Positions 53,872 through 63,082 of a stretch of 64,000 nt of DNA are shown one piece after another; the first letter of the stretch is position 1, and each line of letters begins with the position of its first letter. The translations under genes and the position numbers were made by a program. The notes beneath the pieces are model-generated. The model had not been told where the DNA came from, ran no database searches, and saw nothing but the letters and a program-made list of their open reading frames with translations. Origin of the DNA: Butyricicoccus sp. (GTDB taxonomy: Bacteria; Bacillota; Clostridia; Oscillospirales; Butyricicoccaceae); contig JAHHRO010000002.1 in NCBI GenBank assembly GCA_020025755.1, positions 1 to 64,000 on the forward strand. Direction: 5' to 3'.

Positions 53872-54969
53872 ATGAACCAAGCAATGAATCAGGCATTCAA
53901 TATGCAGATCGATATCAAGCCTGCAATGACACAGCCCAAGCGTCCGGCTCCCACTAAGACCGATAAGCCTGTAAAGGATTCCGATTTCCGTAAGGAACTG
54001 GAAAATGCGACCACATCGAAACAGCCTGCAAATAAGGCAGAGGATGTAAAGCAGGAAATGCAGAAGCCGGGAGTGCAGAAGCCGGGTACGGAATCTGGAA
54101 ATGGCAGCATGCAGCAGGAGGATACCGTCGATCTTCAGAACGTTGCAGCCATGATGGCGGCAACGATGATGCCAACGATCGTCGTGCCGGAAGAAGCCGT
54201 GCAGGTGATCCCAGAGGAAACCGTACAGATCGTCATCGATCCGGCATTGACACCTGTTATCACCGAGCAGCAGACACAGCCGCAGGATGGAAACCAGATG
54301 CTTTCTATGATGCAGCAGGCGGAAGAAGTTCCGATGGAGCAGCAGATAAAGCCGGTTGAAGTTCAGGCAGAACAGCAGACCGTGACCGTGGAACAGCAGG
54401 CAAAGCCGGAGCATAAAACGGCTTTCCAGCAGGTGGCTGCCGTCAAGCAGGGGCAGGAGGACAATACCGCAGTTGTAACTGAAGCAAGTGCTGCCGTACA
54501 GGTTGAGCGTCCGCTGTTTGAAAAGGTGGAAGCAACACCGATCCGGGTCGCGCAGCAGCCGATCCGTGCAGATCAGCCGGAATTCCCACAGCATTTGGCT
54601 GCACGCATTGACAGTGCTGCAATGCAGGGACAGAATACCATCGAGGTACAGCTTGAGCCGTATGAGCTGGGCAAGATCACCATTCGTCTGACAGTAACAG
54701 ATGAGGGGACCCATTTATCCATGCAGAGCGCGAACACCAAGACACTCCGTCTGCTTGCAGACCATGCAGCGAATATCGGTGCGATCATTGAGCATAACCA
54801 GCAGGGACCTGTATCCGTGTCGGTTGAACAGGAGCAGAGCCAGTATACGCAGCAGGAGCATCATGGCAACGGTCAGCAGCAACAGCAACAGCAGCAGCGT
54901 CATCACGATCATCCGCAGAACGATGACTTTATTCAGCAGCTGCGTTTGGGACTTGCAGGATTGCAGTAA
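53872..54969 (+). CDS. fliK: Flagellar hook-length control protein FliK
   Basis: ATG 53872 has AAAGGAGGTGAG upstream; the GTG at 53863 lies in that site. The 365 residues have a low-complexity Gln/Pro/Val-rich ruler region (about 30-240) and the conserved C-terminal domain (NTIEVQLEPYELGKITIRLTV). The tail is Gln/His-rich (NGQQQQQQQQRHHDHPQ). It measures hook length and switches export specificity. Confidence 0.92.
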   Translation: MNQAMNQAFNMQIDIKPAMTQPKRPAPTKTDKPVKDSDFRKELENATTSKQPANKAEDVKQEMQKPGVQKPGTESGNGSMQQEDTVDLQNVAAMMAATMMPTIVVPEEAVQVIPEETVQIVIDPALTPVITEQQTQPQDGNQMLSMMQQAEEVPMEQQIKPVEVQAEQQTVTVEQQAKPEHKTAFQQVAAVKQGQEDNTAVVTEASAAVQVERPLFEKVEATPIRVAQQPIRADQPEFPQHLAARIDSAAMQGQNTIEVQLEPYELGKITIRLTVTDEGTHLSMQSANTKTLRLLADHAANIGAIIEHNQQGPVSVSVEQEQSQYTQQEHHGNGQQQQQQQQRHHDHPQNDDFIQQLRLGLAGLQ

Positions 54970-55011
54970 GTACGATCAGGACTTTGAAAGAAAGGAGAGT
55001 GGTGATCGGAT

Positions 55012-55659
55012 ATGGCATTCAACACTTTGATGATGTCCCAGCCGGTTGGGCGGAATGCGTCAAAGACACAGCAGACAGGCGGCCCTAAATTTGAGCATGG
55101 CGCAAAGCCAGCAACCAAGGCATCCGGCTATGATATGACAACTGAGGACTTTATGAAGCTGATCATGGCACAGTTCCAGAATCAGGATATCATGAACCCA
55201 GCCTCTACAGATCAGTTCCTGAGCCAGATGGTTCAGATGATGACCATTCAGACCATGCAGAACATGAATGATATCAGTACGATCTCCTATGCTGCATCTC
55301 TGGTTGGCAAGGAAGTGACCATTGGTGTAATGGGGAAAAAAGGGCTGGAGGAAATCGTAGGCACCGTTACAGGTACCGGTATGATGAACGGTCAGCAGGT
55401 CATTATCGTAAACGGTAAGGAATATGCTTTGAACCAGATCCTTGCGATCGGCAGGCTGCCGGAAAATCCGCCGCATGAAGACCTTGACCCAGATATGGGA
55501 GTGGATCCGGACAAGCCGGGAAAACCGGATGGTCCAGAGGGCTCGGAGGGCACAGAAAAGCCAGAAGGCACAGAAAAGCCGGAAGGCGAAAAAGAGCCGG
55601 AAAGCACAGGAGATCCGGAAAGTGAACCGGACAGCGGAACATCGGGTCCAACGATCTGA
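55012..55659 (+). CDS. flgD: Flagellar hook-capping protein FlgD
   Basis: The 215 residues have the FlgD N-terminus (DFMKLIMAQFQNQDIMNPAS; FLSQMVQMMTIQTMQNMNDI) and a small beta region (SLVGKEVTIGVMGKKGLEEI). The C-terminal 65 residues are low complexity: PDKPGKPDGPEGSEG and EKPEGEKEPESTGDPESEPD, instead of the usual Ig-like extension. It caps the growing hook. Confidence 0.92.
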   Translation: MAFNTLMMSQPVGRNASKTQQTGGPKFEHGAKPATKASGYDMTTEDFMKLIMAQFQNQDIMNPASTDQFLSQMVQMMTIQTMQNMNDISTISYAASLVGKEVTIGVMGKKGLEEIVGTVTGTGMMNGQQVIIVNGKEYALNQILAIGRLPENPPHEDLDPDMGVDPDKPGKPDGPEGSEGTEKPEGTEKPEGEKEPESTGDPESEPDSGTSGPTI

Positions 55660-55673
55660 TAGATAGGAGTTGT

Positions 55674-56051
55674 ATGATGATCCAACAAATATCCGCTGTA
55701 CGCCAGCAGCAAACGGAACTCAATAAGCTGCGTTTGGCACATAGTGATGCATCGTTTCAGTCACTGCTCAAGGAACGGATCGAGCAGGCACCGCAGCAAG
55801 GCGTCAGATTGTCCCGCCATGCGCAGGAACGTACACAGCAGCGAGGGATCGAGATGACCCCAAGCCTGATGCACGATTTAGAAGCTTCGGTCGAGAAGGC
55901 AAGTGCAAAGGGCGCACGCGATATTGTGGTCATCAGTCCGGAGCAGGCATTTATCGTCAATGTCCCCAGCCGCATGGTTATTACAGCCATGACAACTGAG
56001 GAAATGAGAGAAAACGTATTTACAAACATAGATGGCGCTGTTATTTTATAA
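55674..56051 (+). CDS. Flagellar operon protein, TIGR02530 type
   Basis: This 125-residue protein (ATG 55674 or 55677, ATAGGAG upstream) has the family core RLSRHAQERTQQRGIEMT, then LEASVEKASAKGARDIVVI and FIVNVPSRMVITAMTTEEM. Members are found between flgD and flgE in Clostridia and Bacilli. Function is not established. Confidence 0.9.
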   Translation: MMIQQISAVRQQQTELNKLRLAHSDASFQSLLKERIEQAPQQGVRLSRHAQERTQQRGIEMTPSLMHDLEASVEKASAKGARDIVVISPEQAFIVNVPSRMVITAMTTEEMRENVFTNIDGAVIL

Positions 56052-56083
56052 ATAAAAGAGGCAGGACCGTTTACGGATGTCTC

Positions 56084-56110
56084 GGCGTGCAGCCCGACGT
56101 GCTGCACGCC
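56084..56110. other. Perfect 10-bp hairpin before flgE
   Basis: GGCGTGCAGC (56084-56093) pairs with GCTGCACGCC (56101-56110), 7-nt loop, no T-run. It lies 38 bp before the flgE start and is matched by a hairpin just after flgE. Confidence 0.65.
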
Positions 56111-56148
56111 AAACAGCGTCTGAGATTCAGGAAGGAGAATTTCCACCA

Positions 56149-57090
56149 ATGGTAGGTTCCATGTATGCCGCAATCGCTGGATTGCGCACCCATCAGCAGA
56201 AAATGAATGTAATTGGTCATAATATCGCGAATGCCAATACTTATGGCTATAAGAGCCAGCGTACGACTTTTAAGGAGTCCATGTATAGCTCCATCAAAAC
56301 AAGTACGCCTGGTACTGCTACATCGGGTGGTAGCAATGCGGCACAGATCGGTTACGGCTGTACAGTCGGTACCATCGATATGAACATGCGCTCTGGTAAC
56401 TATGCGATCACAGACCGTACAAGAGATATCATGATCGATGGTGATGGTTTCCTGATCACAAGCCCAATCATTCAGGGTAATACGGATGATGGACTTACAA
56501 TCGATGAGAATACCAATTTTAATAATATGAACCTGACGCGTGTTGGCAATCTTGATTTTGACAGCAATGGTTATCTGGTAGATGGCGGCGGTAATGTCGT
56601 ATATGGCTATCGATGGGAGGGTACTGCATATAAGGCGGATGGATTATTCCCCCTGCGTATCCCGATGGAAGGAGACCTCACAAACTTTACTGATGATGGT
56701 GACCGTGCTGCGCTTAACAGCATTAGTATCAATGAAAAGGGTGAAGTTATCGGGCAGGATGAAAATGGTACAGAAGTTCATATCGGATGTATCGCTATGG
56801 GCTATGTAGATAACCCGAATGGTTTGACGCATAAGGCTGGTCCTTACTACGCGGCAGGCGGCAATGCTGGTAATGTGCGTCCGGGTGCTTGTGGCGGAGC
56901 TGTAACAGGTGATAATATTATCAATTTCCCAACGACCAAGACTGTTTCCGGTGCACTGGAGATGTCCAACGTCGATATTTCCAATGAATTTGCAGATCTC
57001 ATCACCACACAGCGTGGTTTCCAGGCAAATACCAAGATCATTACTGTAACAGATGAAATGCTCAGCGATCTCGTATCGATGAAGCGATAA
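56149..57090 (+). CDS. flgE: Flagellar hook protein FlgE
   Basis: ATG 56149 (AAGGAGAA upstream) gives MVGSMYAAIAGLRTHQ, the hook-protein start; the frame to 56077 covers a hairpin. The 313 residues have GHNIANANTYGYKSQRTTFK at the N-terminus and ALEMSNVDISNEFADLITTQRGFQANTKIITVTDEMLSDL at the C-terminus. It is shorter than most FlgE (about 400 or more), with a reduced outer domain. FlgG-like rod proteins are the alternative, but the place after flgD and before flbD indicates hook. Confidence 0.9.
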   Translation: MVGSMYAAIAGLRTHQQKMNVIGHNIANANTYGYKSQRTTFKESMYSSIKTSTPGTATSGGSNAAQIGYGCTVGTIDMNMRSGNYAITDRTRDIMIDGDGFLITSPIIQGNTDDGLTIDENTNFNNMNLTRVGNLDFDSNGYLVDGGGNVVYGYRWEGTAYKADGLFPLRIPMEGDLTNFTDDGDRAALNSISINEKGEVIGQDENGTEVHIGCIAMGYVDNPNGLTHKAGPYYAAGGNAGNVRPGACGGAVTGDNIINFPTTKTVSGALEMSNVDISNEFADLITTQRGFQANTKIITVTDEMLSDLVSMKR

Positions 57091-57124
57091 GTAAGAAGTA
57101 AGTACTCTTAACAGGAAGTGCAGA

Positions 57125-57149
57125 GCGGAAAACAGATGCTGTTTTCCGC
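57125..57149. other. Perfect 10-bp hairpin after flgE
   Basis: GCGGAAAACA (57125-57134) pairs with TGTTTTCCGC (57140-57149), 5-nt loop, no T-run. With the hairpin at 56084 it brackets flgE exactly. Confidence 0.65.
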
Positions 57150-57188
57150 CGCACCCTGCGTGACAAAGCGAAAGGGGGAGATCTCGAA

Positions 57189-57410
57189 ATGCTCAAGCTC
57201 ACGAGATTAAACGACACACCGGTCGTTATCAATTGCAATCAAATCATGGCGATCGAAATTATTCCCGAAAGCAAGATTATTATGATGAACCGTGACTTTT
57301 ACATCGTTAAGGAGTCTGTCGATGAGATCATGCAGAAGATCATTGCATATCATGCAAAGATCATCGATGTAGGCCGGACGATTACAGTTTCCGATTATCG
57401 AGAGTCTTAA
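57189..57410 (+). CDS. flbD: FlbD family protein
   Basis: This 73-residue protein has the FlbD pattern KLTRLNDTPVVINCNQIMAIE and IMMNRDFYIVKESVDEIMQKI. It is the small cytoplasmic protein found between flgE and motA in many fla operons (also called SwrD in Bacillus, where it supports motor power). GGGGGAG precedes the start. Confidence 0.92.
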   Translation: MLKLTRLNDTPVVINCNQIMAIEIIPESKIIMMNRDFYIVKESVDEIMQKIIAYHAKIIDVGRTITVSDYRES

Positions 57411-57488
57411 AAGATTTAGAATCGAAACAGATAGAGAATAGAGCGAGGCGCAGAGAGGATATCAGCGGCTTCGCGGGGAGGCAGTAAC

Positions 57489-58307
57489 ATGAATCTTACG
57501 TATTTGATCGGTTTGATTGGTGGTTTCGCGCTCATTGTCAATGGTATTGTATCCAGCGGTGAGTTGTCCTACTTTATCGATACACCAAGCTTGCTGATCA
57601 CCTTGGGTGGTACGATCATGACGGTCATCAGTAACTACCCGGCATCCATGCTGAAAGAAGTTCCAAAACACATCAAGATCATGATGAATACCAAGAAGTT
57701 TGCACCAGAGGAATATATCGATAAGCTGGTCGAGCTTGCGCAGGTTGCAAGAAAAAATGGTCTGCTGGCCTTGGAGGCAGAGATCGAACAGGTCGAGGAT
57801 CCCTTCTTCAAGCAGAGCCTTACCATGATCGTGGACTCAAACGATTCCGATAAGGTGCGGGAAATTTTGGAAAATGATTTGGACTGCCTGTCTGCCCGTC
57901 ATCAGACCGTAGCCAGCATGTATGAACGTGGTGCAGCGATCGCGCCGGCTTTTGGTATGATCGGTACACTGGTTGGTCTGGTCAATATGCTGAAAACCAT
58001 GGATCCTGAGAAGGGTGCAGGTGACCTTGGTGCGAACATGGCGGTTGCGCTCATTACTACATTCTATGGATGTATCATTGCACACATGTTTTTCTCTCCG
58101 ATCGCAAACCATCTGCACTTGCGTGACGATCAGGAGGTCCTGTGTAAGACCCTGATCATTGAGGGCGTCCTTGCGATCCAGGCTGGTGAAAACCCGAAGT
58201 TCCTGAAAGAAAAGTTGGTTTCCTTCCTAGCTGAAAAGAAGCGTCAGATGGGCGAAGGCGGCGAAGGCGGCGAAGGCGGCGGAAAGAAAAAGGGTAAAAA
58301 GAAATAA
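57489..58307 (+). CDS. motA: Flagellar motor stator protein MotA
   Basis: The 272 residues have four membrane segments (TYLIGLIGGFALIVNGIV; LLITLGGTIMTVI; PAFGMIGTLVGLVNML; GANMAVALITTFYGCIIAHM) and the cytosolic charged loop between 2 and 3. The C-terminus is a Gly/Glu and Lys tail (GEGGEGGGKKKGKKK). MotA and MotB make the proton or sodium channel. Lies in the main flagellar operon. Confidence 0.96.
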   Translation: MNLTYLIGLIGGFALIVNGIVSSGELSYFIDTPSLLITLGGTIMTVISNYPASMLKEVPKHIKIMMNTKKFAPEEYIDKLVELAQVARKNGLLALEAEIEQVEDPFFKQSLTMIVDSNDSDKVREILENDLDCLSARHQTVASMYERGAAIAPAFGMIGTLVGLVNMLKTMDPEKGAGDLGANMAVALITTFYGCIIAHMFFSPIANHLHLRDDQEVLCKTLIIEGVLAIQAGENPKFLKEKLVSFLAEKKRQMGEGGEGGEGGGKKKGKKK

Positions 58308-58342
58308 GATCAAAGAAAAATAGCAGTAGAGGAGTATAGAAA

Positions 58343-59182
58343 ATGGCCAGACGAAAACGTGATAAGGGCGGCGGCGGAGACAACGGCCCAAACTGGATGG
58401 ATACCTATGGCGACATGGTCACTCTGCTGCTTTGCTTCTTTGTTATGTTGCTATCAACAGCAGATACCAACAAAGAAAAATGGGAAGTTTTTGTTCGGAG
58501 CATGAATCCGAACGTGGCAGAGCATGTTTCTCAGATCGTAGATCAGATGGCAGAATCTCCGGGTGACTATCCGATCGATGGCGGCATTGATAAGCCGGAG
58601 GATATGGATCTTGCCGAAACGCTTTACTATGCACTCACAAAGTATGTAGAAGAAACCAATATGGAAAACGCAGTCAGCGTGACCAAGGGGGACACCTACG
58701 ATTTTATTACATTCGACTCAACTGTATTCTTTGAACCGAACAGCTATACGATACAGCCGTCTGGCAAGAAGGTGCTGGAGGGTATGGTCGAAATCATCAA
58801 GCCTTTGGCAAAGGATATTGATGAGATTCGTATTTTAGGTCATACTTCACAGGCAAGTGCGGAAAGGGCATACGACCTGCATCATGACCGATATTTGGCG
58901 AGCAACCGTGCGGATGCAGTGCTTTTGTATCTGCAGGATAAGAATGTCATCGATCCGGCGAAGCTTGTCAGTATTGGATATGGACAGTATCGCCCCATTG
59001 CGGGATTTGATACTGCAGAAGGAAGAAGTAAGAATCGACGCGTTGAAATGCTCATTTCTGCCAAGCAGGAAGGTAAGGATACTGCCTTAGAGGAGTACTA
59101 TAATACCCGAGAAGCAAAGGGAGAGGATGCGTCTTCCAAGCAGGGAGCGCAAAAGGATGAGAAGAACAACGCATCGGAATAA
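58343..59182 (+). CDS. motB: Flagellar motor stator protein MotB
   Basis: The 279 residues have one membrane helix with the ion-binding Asp (TYGDMVTLLLCFFVMLL) after a Gly/Lys-rich N-terminus, then an OmpA-like peptidoglycan-binding domain (ILGHTSQAS, RADAVLLYLQDKN, GYGQYRPIAG, NRRVEMLI). It anchors the stator to the cell wall. Co-transcribed with motA (35 bp apart). No fliL follows. Confidence 0.96.
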   Translation: MARRKRDKGGGGDNGPNWMDTYGDMVTLLLCFFVMLLSTADTNKEKWEVFVRSMNPNVAEHVSQIVDQMAESPGDYPIDGGIDKPEDMDLAETLYYALTKYVEETNMENAVSVTKGDTYDFITFDSTVFFEPNSYTIQPSGKKVLEGMVEIIKPLAKDIDEIRILGHTSQASAERAYDLHHDRYLASNRADAVLLYLQDKNVIDPAKLVSIGYGQYRPIAGFDTAEGRSKNRRVEMLISAKQEGKDTALEEYYNTREAKGEDASSKQGAQKDEKNNASE

Positions 59183-59198
59183 AAGAGGAGATAACTGA

Positions 59199-60197
59199 AT
59201 GGCTGAGGTACTATCCCAAAGTCAGATCGACGCCTTGCTCAGCTCCATGCAGGCGGGCGGGGATGTAGAGACAACAACATCTGACGCGCCAGAAGATAAT
59301 TATAGAAAGTATGACTTTTACAGTCCGAAGAAGTTCACCAAGGATCGACTCAAGATCCTGCAGGGTGTCTATGAAGGATATTGTCGAACGATCACAGCAC
59401 GCCTCAACAGTATGATGCGTATGGGGTGTGAACTGTCGGTTGACTCCATCGAGGAGCAGCGTTATTATGAATTCATAAACGCGATCACAGACAATGATGT
59501 TTTAACGTTGATCAATGTCACGCTTCCGGGAAGTCAAGCTGAGAGCACCCCGATCATTTTGCATGCAACAACGCAGATGATGTTGTTTATGATGGATCGT
59601 ATGCTGGGATCGGTGAATGAGAAAGCACCAAATATTTCTTACGCATACAATTATACCAGCATCGAGCTGCAGCTTTATGAGTCTATTCTCAGCAAGCTGA
59701 TCGAAGCGATGTCAGAAAGCTGGCAAAATTATTTGGATGCTCGGTTTTCTTTGCTGCGTGTTGAGAAGAACCCAACGCTGATGCAGGTCATTGGAATCGA
59801 TGAAACAGTCATCATTGTTGGCCTCAATATCGAAATGGGTGAGGTGAGTGGACGTTTTAGCATCTGTCTGCCCGGAACCCTGCTGACCAGTATCTTTAAT
59901 ATCATCGCGCGAAGCAATGTCAGTGATGCCATGCTGCCGCGTAATGAAAGGGACAGTCAGGAGATCATGGACAGTGTACGAGATTCCGATATGGAGATCT
60001 TAGCAGAGCTTGGTCAGGTTCAGCTCAGTCTGCGTGATATCTACTATCTGCATGTGGGCGATGTGATCAATCTTGCAAAGCCGAAGGATTCTGATGTCAC
60101 ACTTTATGTGGAAGGTGAGCCTTGGTTCCTTGGTAAAATGGGAACGCATAAGAATAAAATGGCAGTGAAAATTGATAGTGTCTGGCAAGATGCCTAA
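59199..60197 (+). CDS. fliM: Flagellar motor switch protein FliM
   Basis: The 332 residues begin AEVLSQSQIDALLSSM, the CheY-P-binding peptide, followed by the CheC-like middle domain (DRLKILQGVYEGYCRTITARL) and the C-terminal FliN-like domain (AELGQVQLSLRDIYYLHVGD). FliM is in the C ring and switches rotation. AAGAGGAG precedes the start. Confidence 0.97.
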   Translation: MAEVLSQSQIDALLSSMQAGGDVETTTSDAPEDNYRKYDFYSPKKFTKDRLKILQGVYEGYCRTITARLNSMMRMGCELSVDSIEEQRYYEFINAITDNDVLTLINVTLPGSQAESTPIILHATTQMMLFMMDRMLGSVNEKAPNISYAYNYTSIELQLYESILSKLIEAMSESWQNYLDARFSLLRVEKNPTLMQVIGIDETVIIVGLNIEMGEVSGRFSICLPGTLLTSIFNIIARSNVSDAMLPRNERDSQEIMDSVRDSDMEILAELGQVQLSLRDIYYLHVGDVINLAKPKDSDVTLYVEGEPWFLGKMGTHKNKMAVKIDSVWQDA

Positions 60198-60226
60198 ATT
60201 TCAAGCCGAATAAAGGAGCGAAACGA

Positions 60227-61564
60227 ATGATGCAACCGCAAAACTTCAGCACGATGGAACTGGATGCTATCGGCGAAGTATTGAATATTAGCCTTGGTTC
60301 GTCAGCTACGGCGGTATCCAATATGCTGAATCGGCGTGTGGATATTACCACGCCAACCGTGCATGTGCTGACTTCCGAAGAATTTGAATTAGGTCGCGTT
60401 GACCCCGCGGTCGGCGTAGAGATCACCTATGTATCCGGACTTTCCGGCCGAAATATCATGCTGCTGCGCCGTCAGGATGTGCGTGCGGTTGTTGATATTT
60501 TGATGGGGCAGGAGACCGCAGATGAGGACTTTGTGCTGGATGAACTCAGCATGAGTGCCATCTGTGAGGTCATGAATCAAATGATGGGTGCCTCTGCGAC
60601 CGCGTTGTCTGAGTTTTTGGGCAGAATGGTCAATATTTCAACGCCAACGGCATTTGAAATCAAGGATCTGGAATCTTTCCGTACGGATTACTTCCCACAT
60701 GGCCATACGATGGTGGTGGTTCGTTTCAAGCTCTCGATCGAGGGTGCGATGGAAAGCGAATTTATGAATGTGATGCCTTGCGAACTTGCGAAGGAACTGA
60801 TTGGTGCAATTGGGATTCCGACCGATGATAGCGATGCAGCAGCGTCAGCTCCGGAACCGGCACCAGCACCAGCACCCACGGCACCGGAACCAACACCAGC
60901 GGCATCTTCAGGCGGCAAACTGAGTCAGGAAGAGATCGAGAAGCTGATGAGCAGCACAGCAGCGGCACCAACACCAGCACCAACACCTGCGCCAGCACCA
61001 ATGCAGGCGCAGCCGATGCAGCCGCAAGCTTCTGCGCCGATGATGGGAGCAGCACAAATGGGCACTGTAACACAAACACCAATGGCAGCACCGACAGCAA
61101 TGCCGATGGGCAGCGGACAAGTAGACTCTGCACTCATGGCGCAGCTGACGAACCTGATCGCGATGCAGCAGCAGATGCAGCAGCAAATGCAGCAGATGCA
61201 GCCGCAGATGCAGCAGATGCAGCAGGTGCAAGGCAAGATGATCCAACCCGATCAGCCATTTATGCCGCAGTTTGCTTCGGGAGAACCACTGGCAGAGGAA
61301 CAGGCACAAAACCTTGACCTGATCATGTCGGTTCCGCTGGAAGTCTCAGTTGAGATCGGACGCACCAAGCGTTTGGTCAAGGATATCTTGGGATTCACGA
61401 AGGGTTCGCTTGTTGTTTTGGATACTTTGGCAGGCGATCAGGTAAAGCTGTTCGTAAATGGACAGTGTGTTGCACGCGGTGATGTGGTCGTTGTCGAGGA
61501 CAATTTCGGCATTCGTGTCACAGAGATCCTGCAAAAACCAGACCTTACTGCGCTCACACGCTAA
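60227..61564 (+). CDS. fliY: Motor switch phosphatase FliY (CheC-CheC-FliN)
   Basis: The 445 residues have two CheC active-site helices (ELDAIGEVLNISLGSSATAV; ELSMSAICEVMNQMMGASAT), a Pro/Ala linker, a Met/Gln-rich linker (about 250-345) and a C-terminal FliN domain (LEVSVEIGRTKRLVKDILGF). The peptide LSQEEIEKLM (232-241) resembles the FliM/FliY N-terminal CheY-P site but lies in the middle. It dephosphorylates CheY-P and forms part of the C ring. Confidence 0.93.
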   Translation: MMQPQNFSTMELDAIGEVLNISLGSSATAVSNMLNRRVDITTPTVHVLTSEEFELGRVDPAVGVEITYVSGLSGRNIMLLRRQDVRAVVDILMGQETADEDFVLDELSMSAICEVMNQMMGASATALSEFLGRMVNISTPTAFEIKDLESFRTDYFPHGHTMVVVRFKLSIEGAMESEFMNVMPCELAKELIGAIGIPTDDSDAAASAPEPAPAPAPTAPEPTPAASSGGKLSQEEIEKLMSSTAAAPTPAPTPAPAPMQAQPMQPQASAPMMGAAQMGTVTQTPMAAPTAMPMGSGQVDSALMAQLTNLIAMQQQMQQQMQQMQPQMQQMQQVQGKMIQPDQPFMPQFASGEPLAEEQAQNLDLIMSVPLEVSVEIGRTKRLVKDILGFTKGSLVVLDTLAGDQVKLFVNGQCVARGDVVVVEDNFGIRVTEILQKPDLTALTR

Positions 61565-61647
61565 GGTTTTTACATAAAGAACAACTATTGTAACAATGTT
61601 GGCGCAACCGCTGACAGGGAAAATACAAAAAAGGATGGTTAATAACA

Positions 61648-62007
61648 ATGGCTAAGATTTTACTGGTAGATGACGCAGCATTCATGCGTATGATGGTTAA
61701 GGATACTTTGACCAAGAATGGGTATACCGATCTGGATGAAGCTGCTGATGGCGCACAGGCAGTTGCAAAGTACGATGAGATCCATCCCGACCTTGTGATC
61801 ATGGATATCACCATGCCGAATATGGATGGCTTGGAAGCACTCAAGGCCATTCGTGCAAAAGATCCAAATGCAACGATCGTAATGTGTTCTGCAATGGGTC
61901 AGGAAGCAATGGTAATCGAAGCGATCAAGTCTGGTGCAAAGGACTTTATCGTAAAGCCATTTAAGCCAGAGCGTATCCTCAAGACGGTTACTTCCATTCT
62001 CGGCTAA
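61648..62007 (+). CDS. cheY: Chemotaxis response regulator CheY
   Basis: The 119 residues are one receiver domain: acidic pocket D8 and D9, phospho-acceptor D53 (LVIMDITMPNMDGL), Ser in VMCSAMG and Lys in FIVKPFKPERI. CheY-P binds FliM and changes rotation. Its stop shares a base with the fliO start (TAATG). Being in the operon next to fliY fits its role. Confidence 0.95.
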   Translation: MAKILLVDDAAFMRMMVKDTLTKNGYTDLDEAADGAQAVAKYDEIHPDLVIMDITMPNMDGLEALKAIRAKDPNATIVMCSAMGQEAMVIEAIKSGAKDFIVKPFKPERILKTVTSILG

Positions 62008-62366
62008 TGGAACTCCTTTGGACACTGGCTGCAGTTGTGATCGTGCTCTATCTGGCATATCAATGCAGCCGGTTTATTGCCGCCCACGGCAGCTTTGCAG
62101 GCGCATCAGGGACTGCGATGCGCTTGCTTAGCCGATTGCCGCTTGCGCAGGACAAGCAGTTGGTCGTTGTCGAGGCAGGTGGGCACTATTGGCTTTTGGG
62201 CGTATCTCAGGCTGGGATACAGCTTGTAGCAGAGCTGACAGAAGAAGAAGCCATGGGATGCGTCAAGTCGCCGCAGGCAGGTGAGGCGATACCGCAATTC
62301 TCTGAGATCCTGCGGAAAGGGCTGTCCAATCTTGGCAAAAAGGACAAACATGACAAACATGATTAA
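62007..62366 (+). CDS. fliO: Flagellar biosynthetic protein FliO
   Basis: The 119 residues have one membrane helix near the N-terminus (LWTLAAVVIVLYLAYQ) and a cytoplasmic beta-rich part (LLSRLPLAQDKQLVVVEAGG, YWLLGVSQAGIQLV), which is the FliO/FliZ pattern. It helps assemble the FliP ring. Start overlaps cheY stop by one base. Confidence 0.88.
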   Translation: MELLWTLAAVVIVLYLAYQCSRFIAAHGSFAGASGTAMRLLSRLPLAQDKQLVVVEAGGHYWLLGVSQAGIQLVAELTEEEAMGCVKSPQAGEAIPQFSEILRKGLSNLGKKDKHDKHD

Positions 62367-62401
62367 CCCCACTTGCTGGGGGAAAGGAAGGCAACGCAAC
62401 G

Positions 62402-63058
62402 ATGTCAAGTGCGCTCATCAATGTAAACGGAAATAATGTGCAGACCCTTCAGGTTCTGTTCCTGACGACAGCGATTGCACTGCTTCCGTCCATTGTGATC
62501 ATGATGACCTGCTTTACACGCATTGTGATCTCGCTGTCCTTCCTGCGTACTGCAATGGGCACGCAGGCGACACCGCCCAATAATGTATTGGTCGGCATTG
62601 CGCTGTTTCTGACGCTGTTTATTATGTCTCCGGTGGTCACACAGATCCAAAAAACAGCGTATGAGCCTTACGTTGCAGAACAGATCACTCAGGAAGAGGC
62701 ACTCAATCGCGCAAAGATCCCACTGAAAAAGTTCATGCTGACCAACACACAGAAGAGTTCGCTTGATATGTATTTGGAGCTTTCCAAGACAACGATGACC
62801 GAAGATCCAACACAACTTCCGCTGCGTGTGATCGTGCCGGCGTTTATGACGAGTGAACTTAAGGAAGCATTTCGAATCGGATTTTTCCTGTTCATTCCTT
62901 TCATGCTGATCGATATCATCGTATCATCTACCCTGATGTCGATGGGTATGATCATGTTGCCGCCGGCGACGATCGCAATGCCGTTCAAATTGCTGCTGTT
63001 CATTTCGATCGACGGCTGGCAGCTGATCTTTTCGACCCTCGCGCGAAGTTTTAACTAA
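62402..63058 (+). CDS. fliP: Flagellar type III export protein FliP
   Basis: The 218 residues have TAIALLPSIVIMMTCFTRIVISLSFLR, the FliP start of the mature protein, PPNNVLVGIALFLTLFIM, and SSTLMSMGMIMLPPATIAMPFKLLLF at the C-terminus. FliP forms the export gate with FliQ and FliR. No long signal peptide is present, unlike proteobacterial FliP. Confidence 0.96.
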   Translation: MSSALINVNGNNVQTLQVLFLTTAIALLPSIVIMMTCFTRIVISLSFLRTAMGTQATPPNNVLVGIALFLTLFIMSPVVTQIQKTAYEPYVAEQITQEEALNRAKIPLKKFMLTNTQKSSLDMYLELSKTTMTEDPTQLPLRVIVPAFMTSELKEAFRIGFFLFIPFMLIDIIVSSTLMSMGMIMLPPATIAMPFKLLLFISIDGWQLIFSTLARSFN

Positions 63059-63082
63059 TATGGGCACAGGAGGAGGTGCGCA

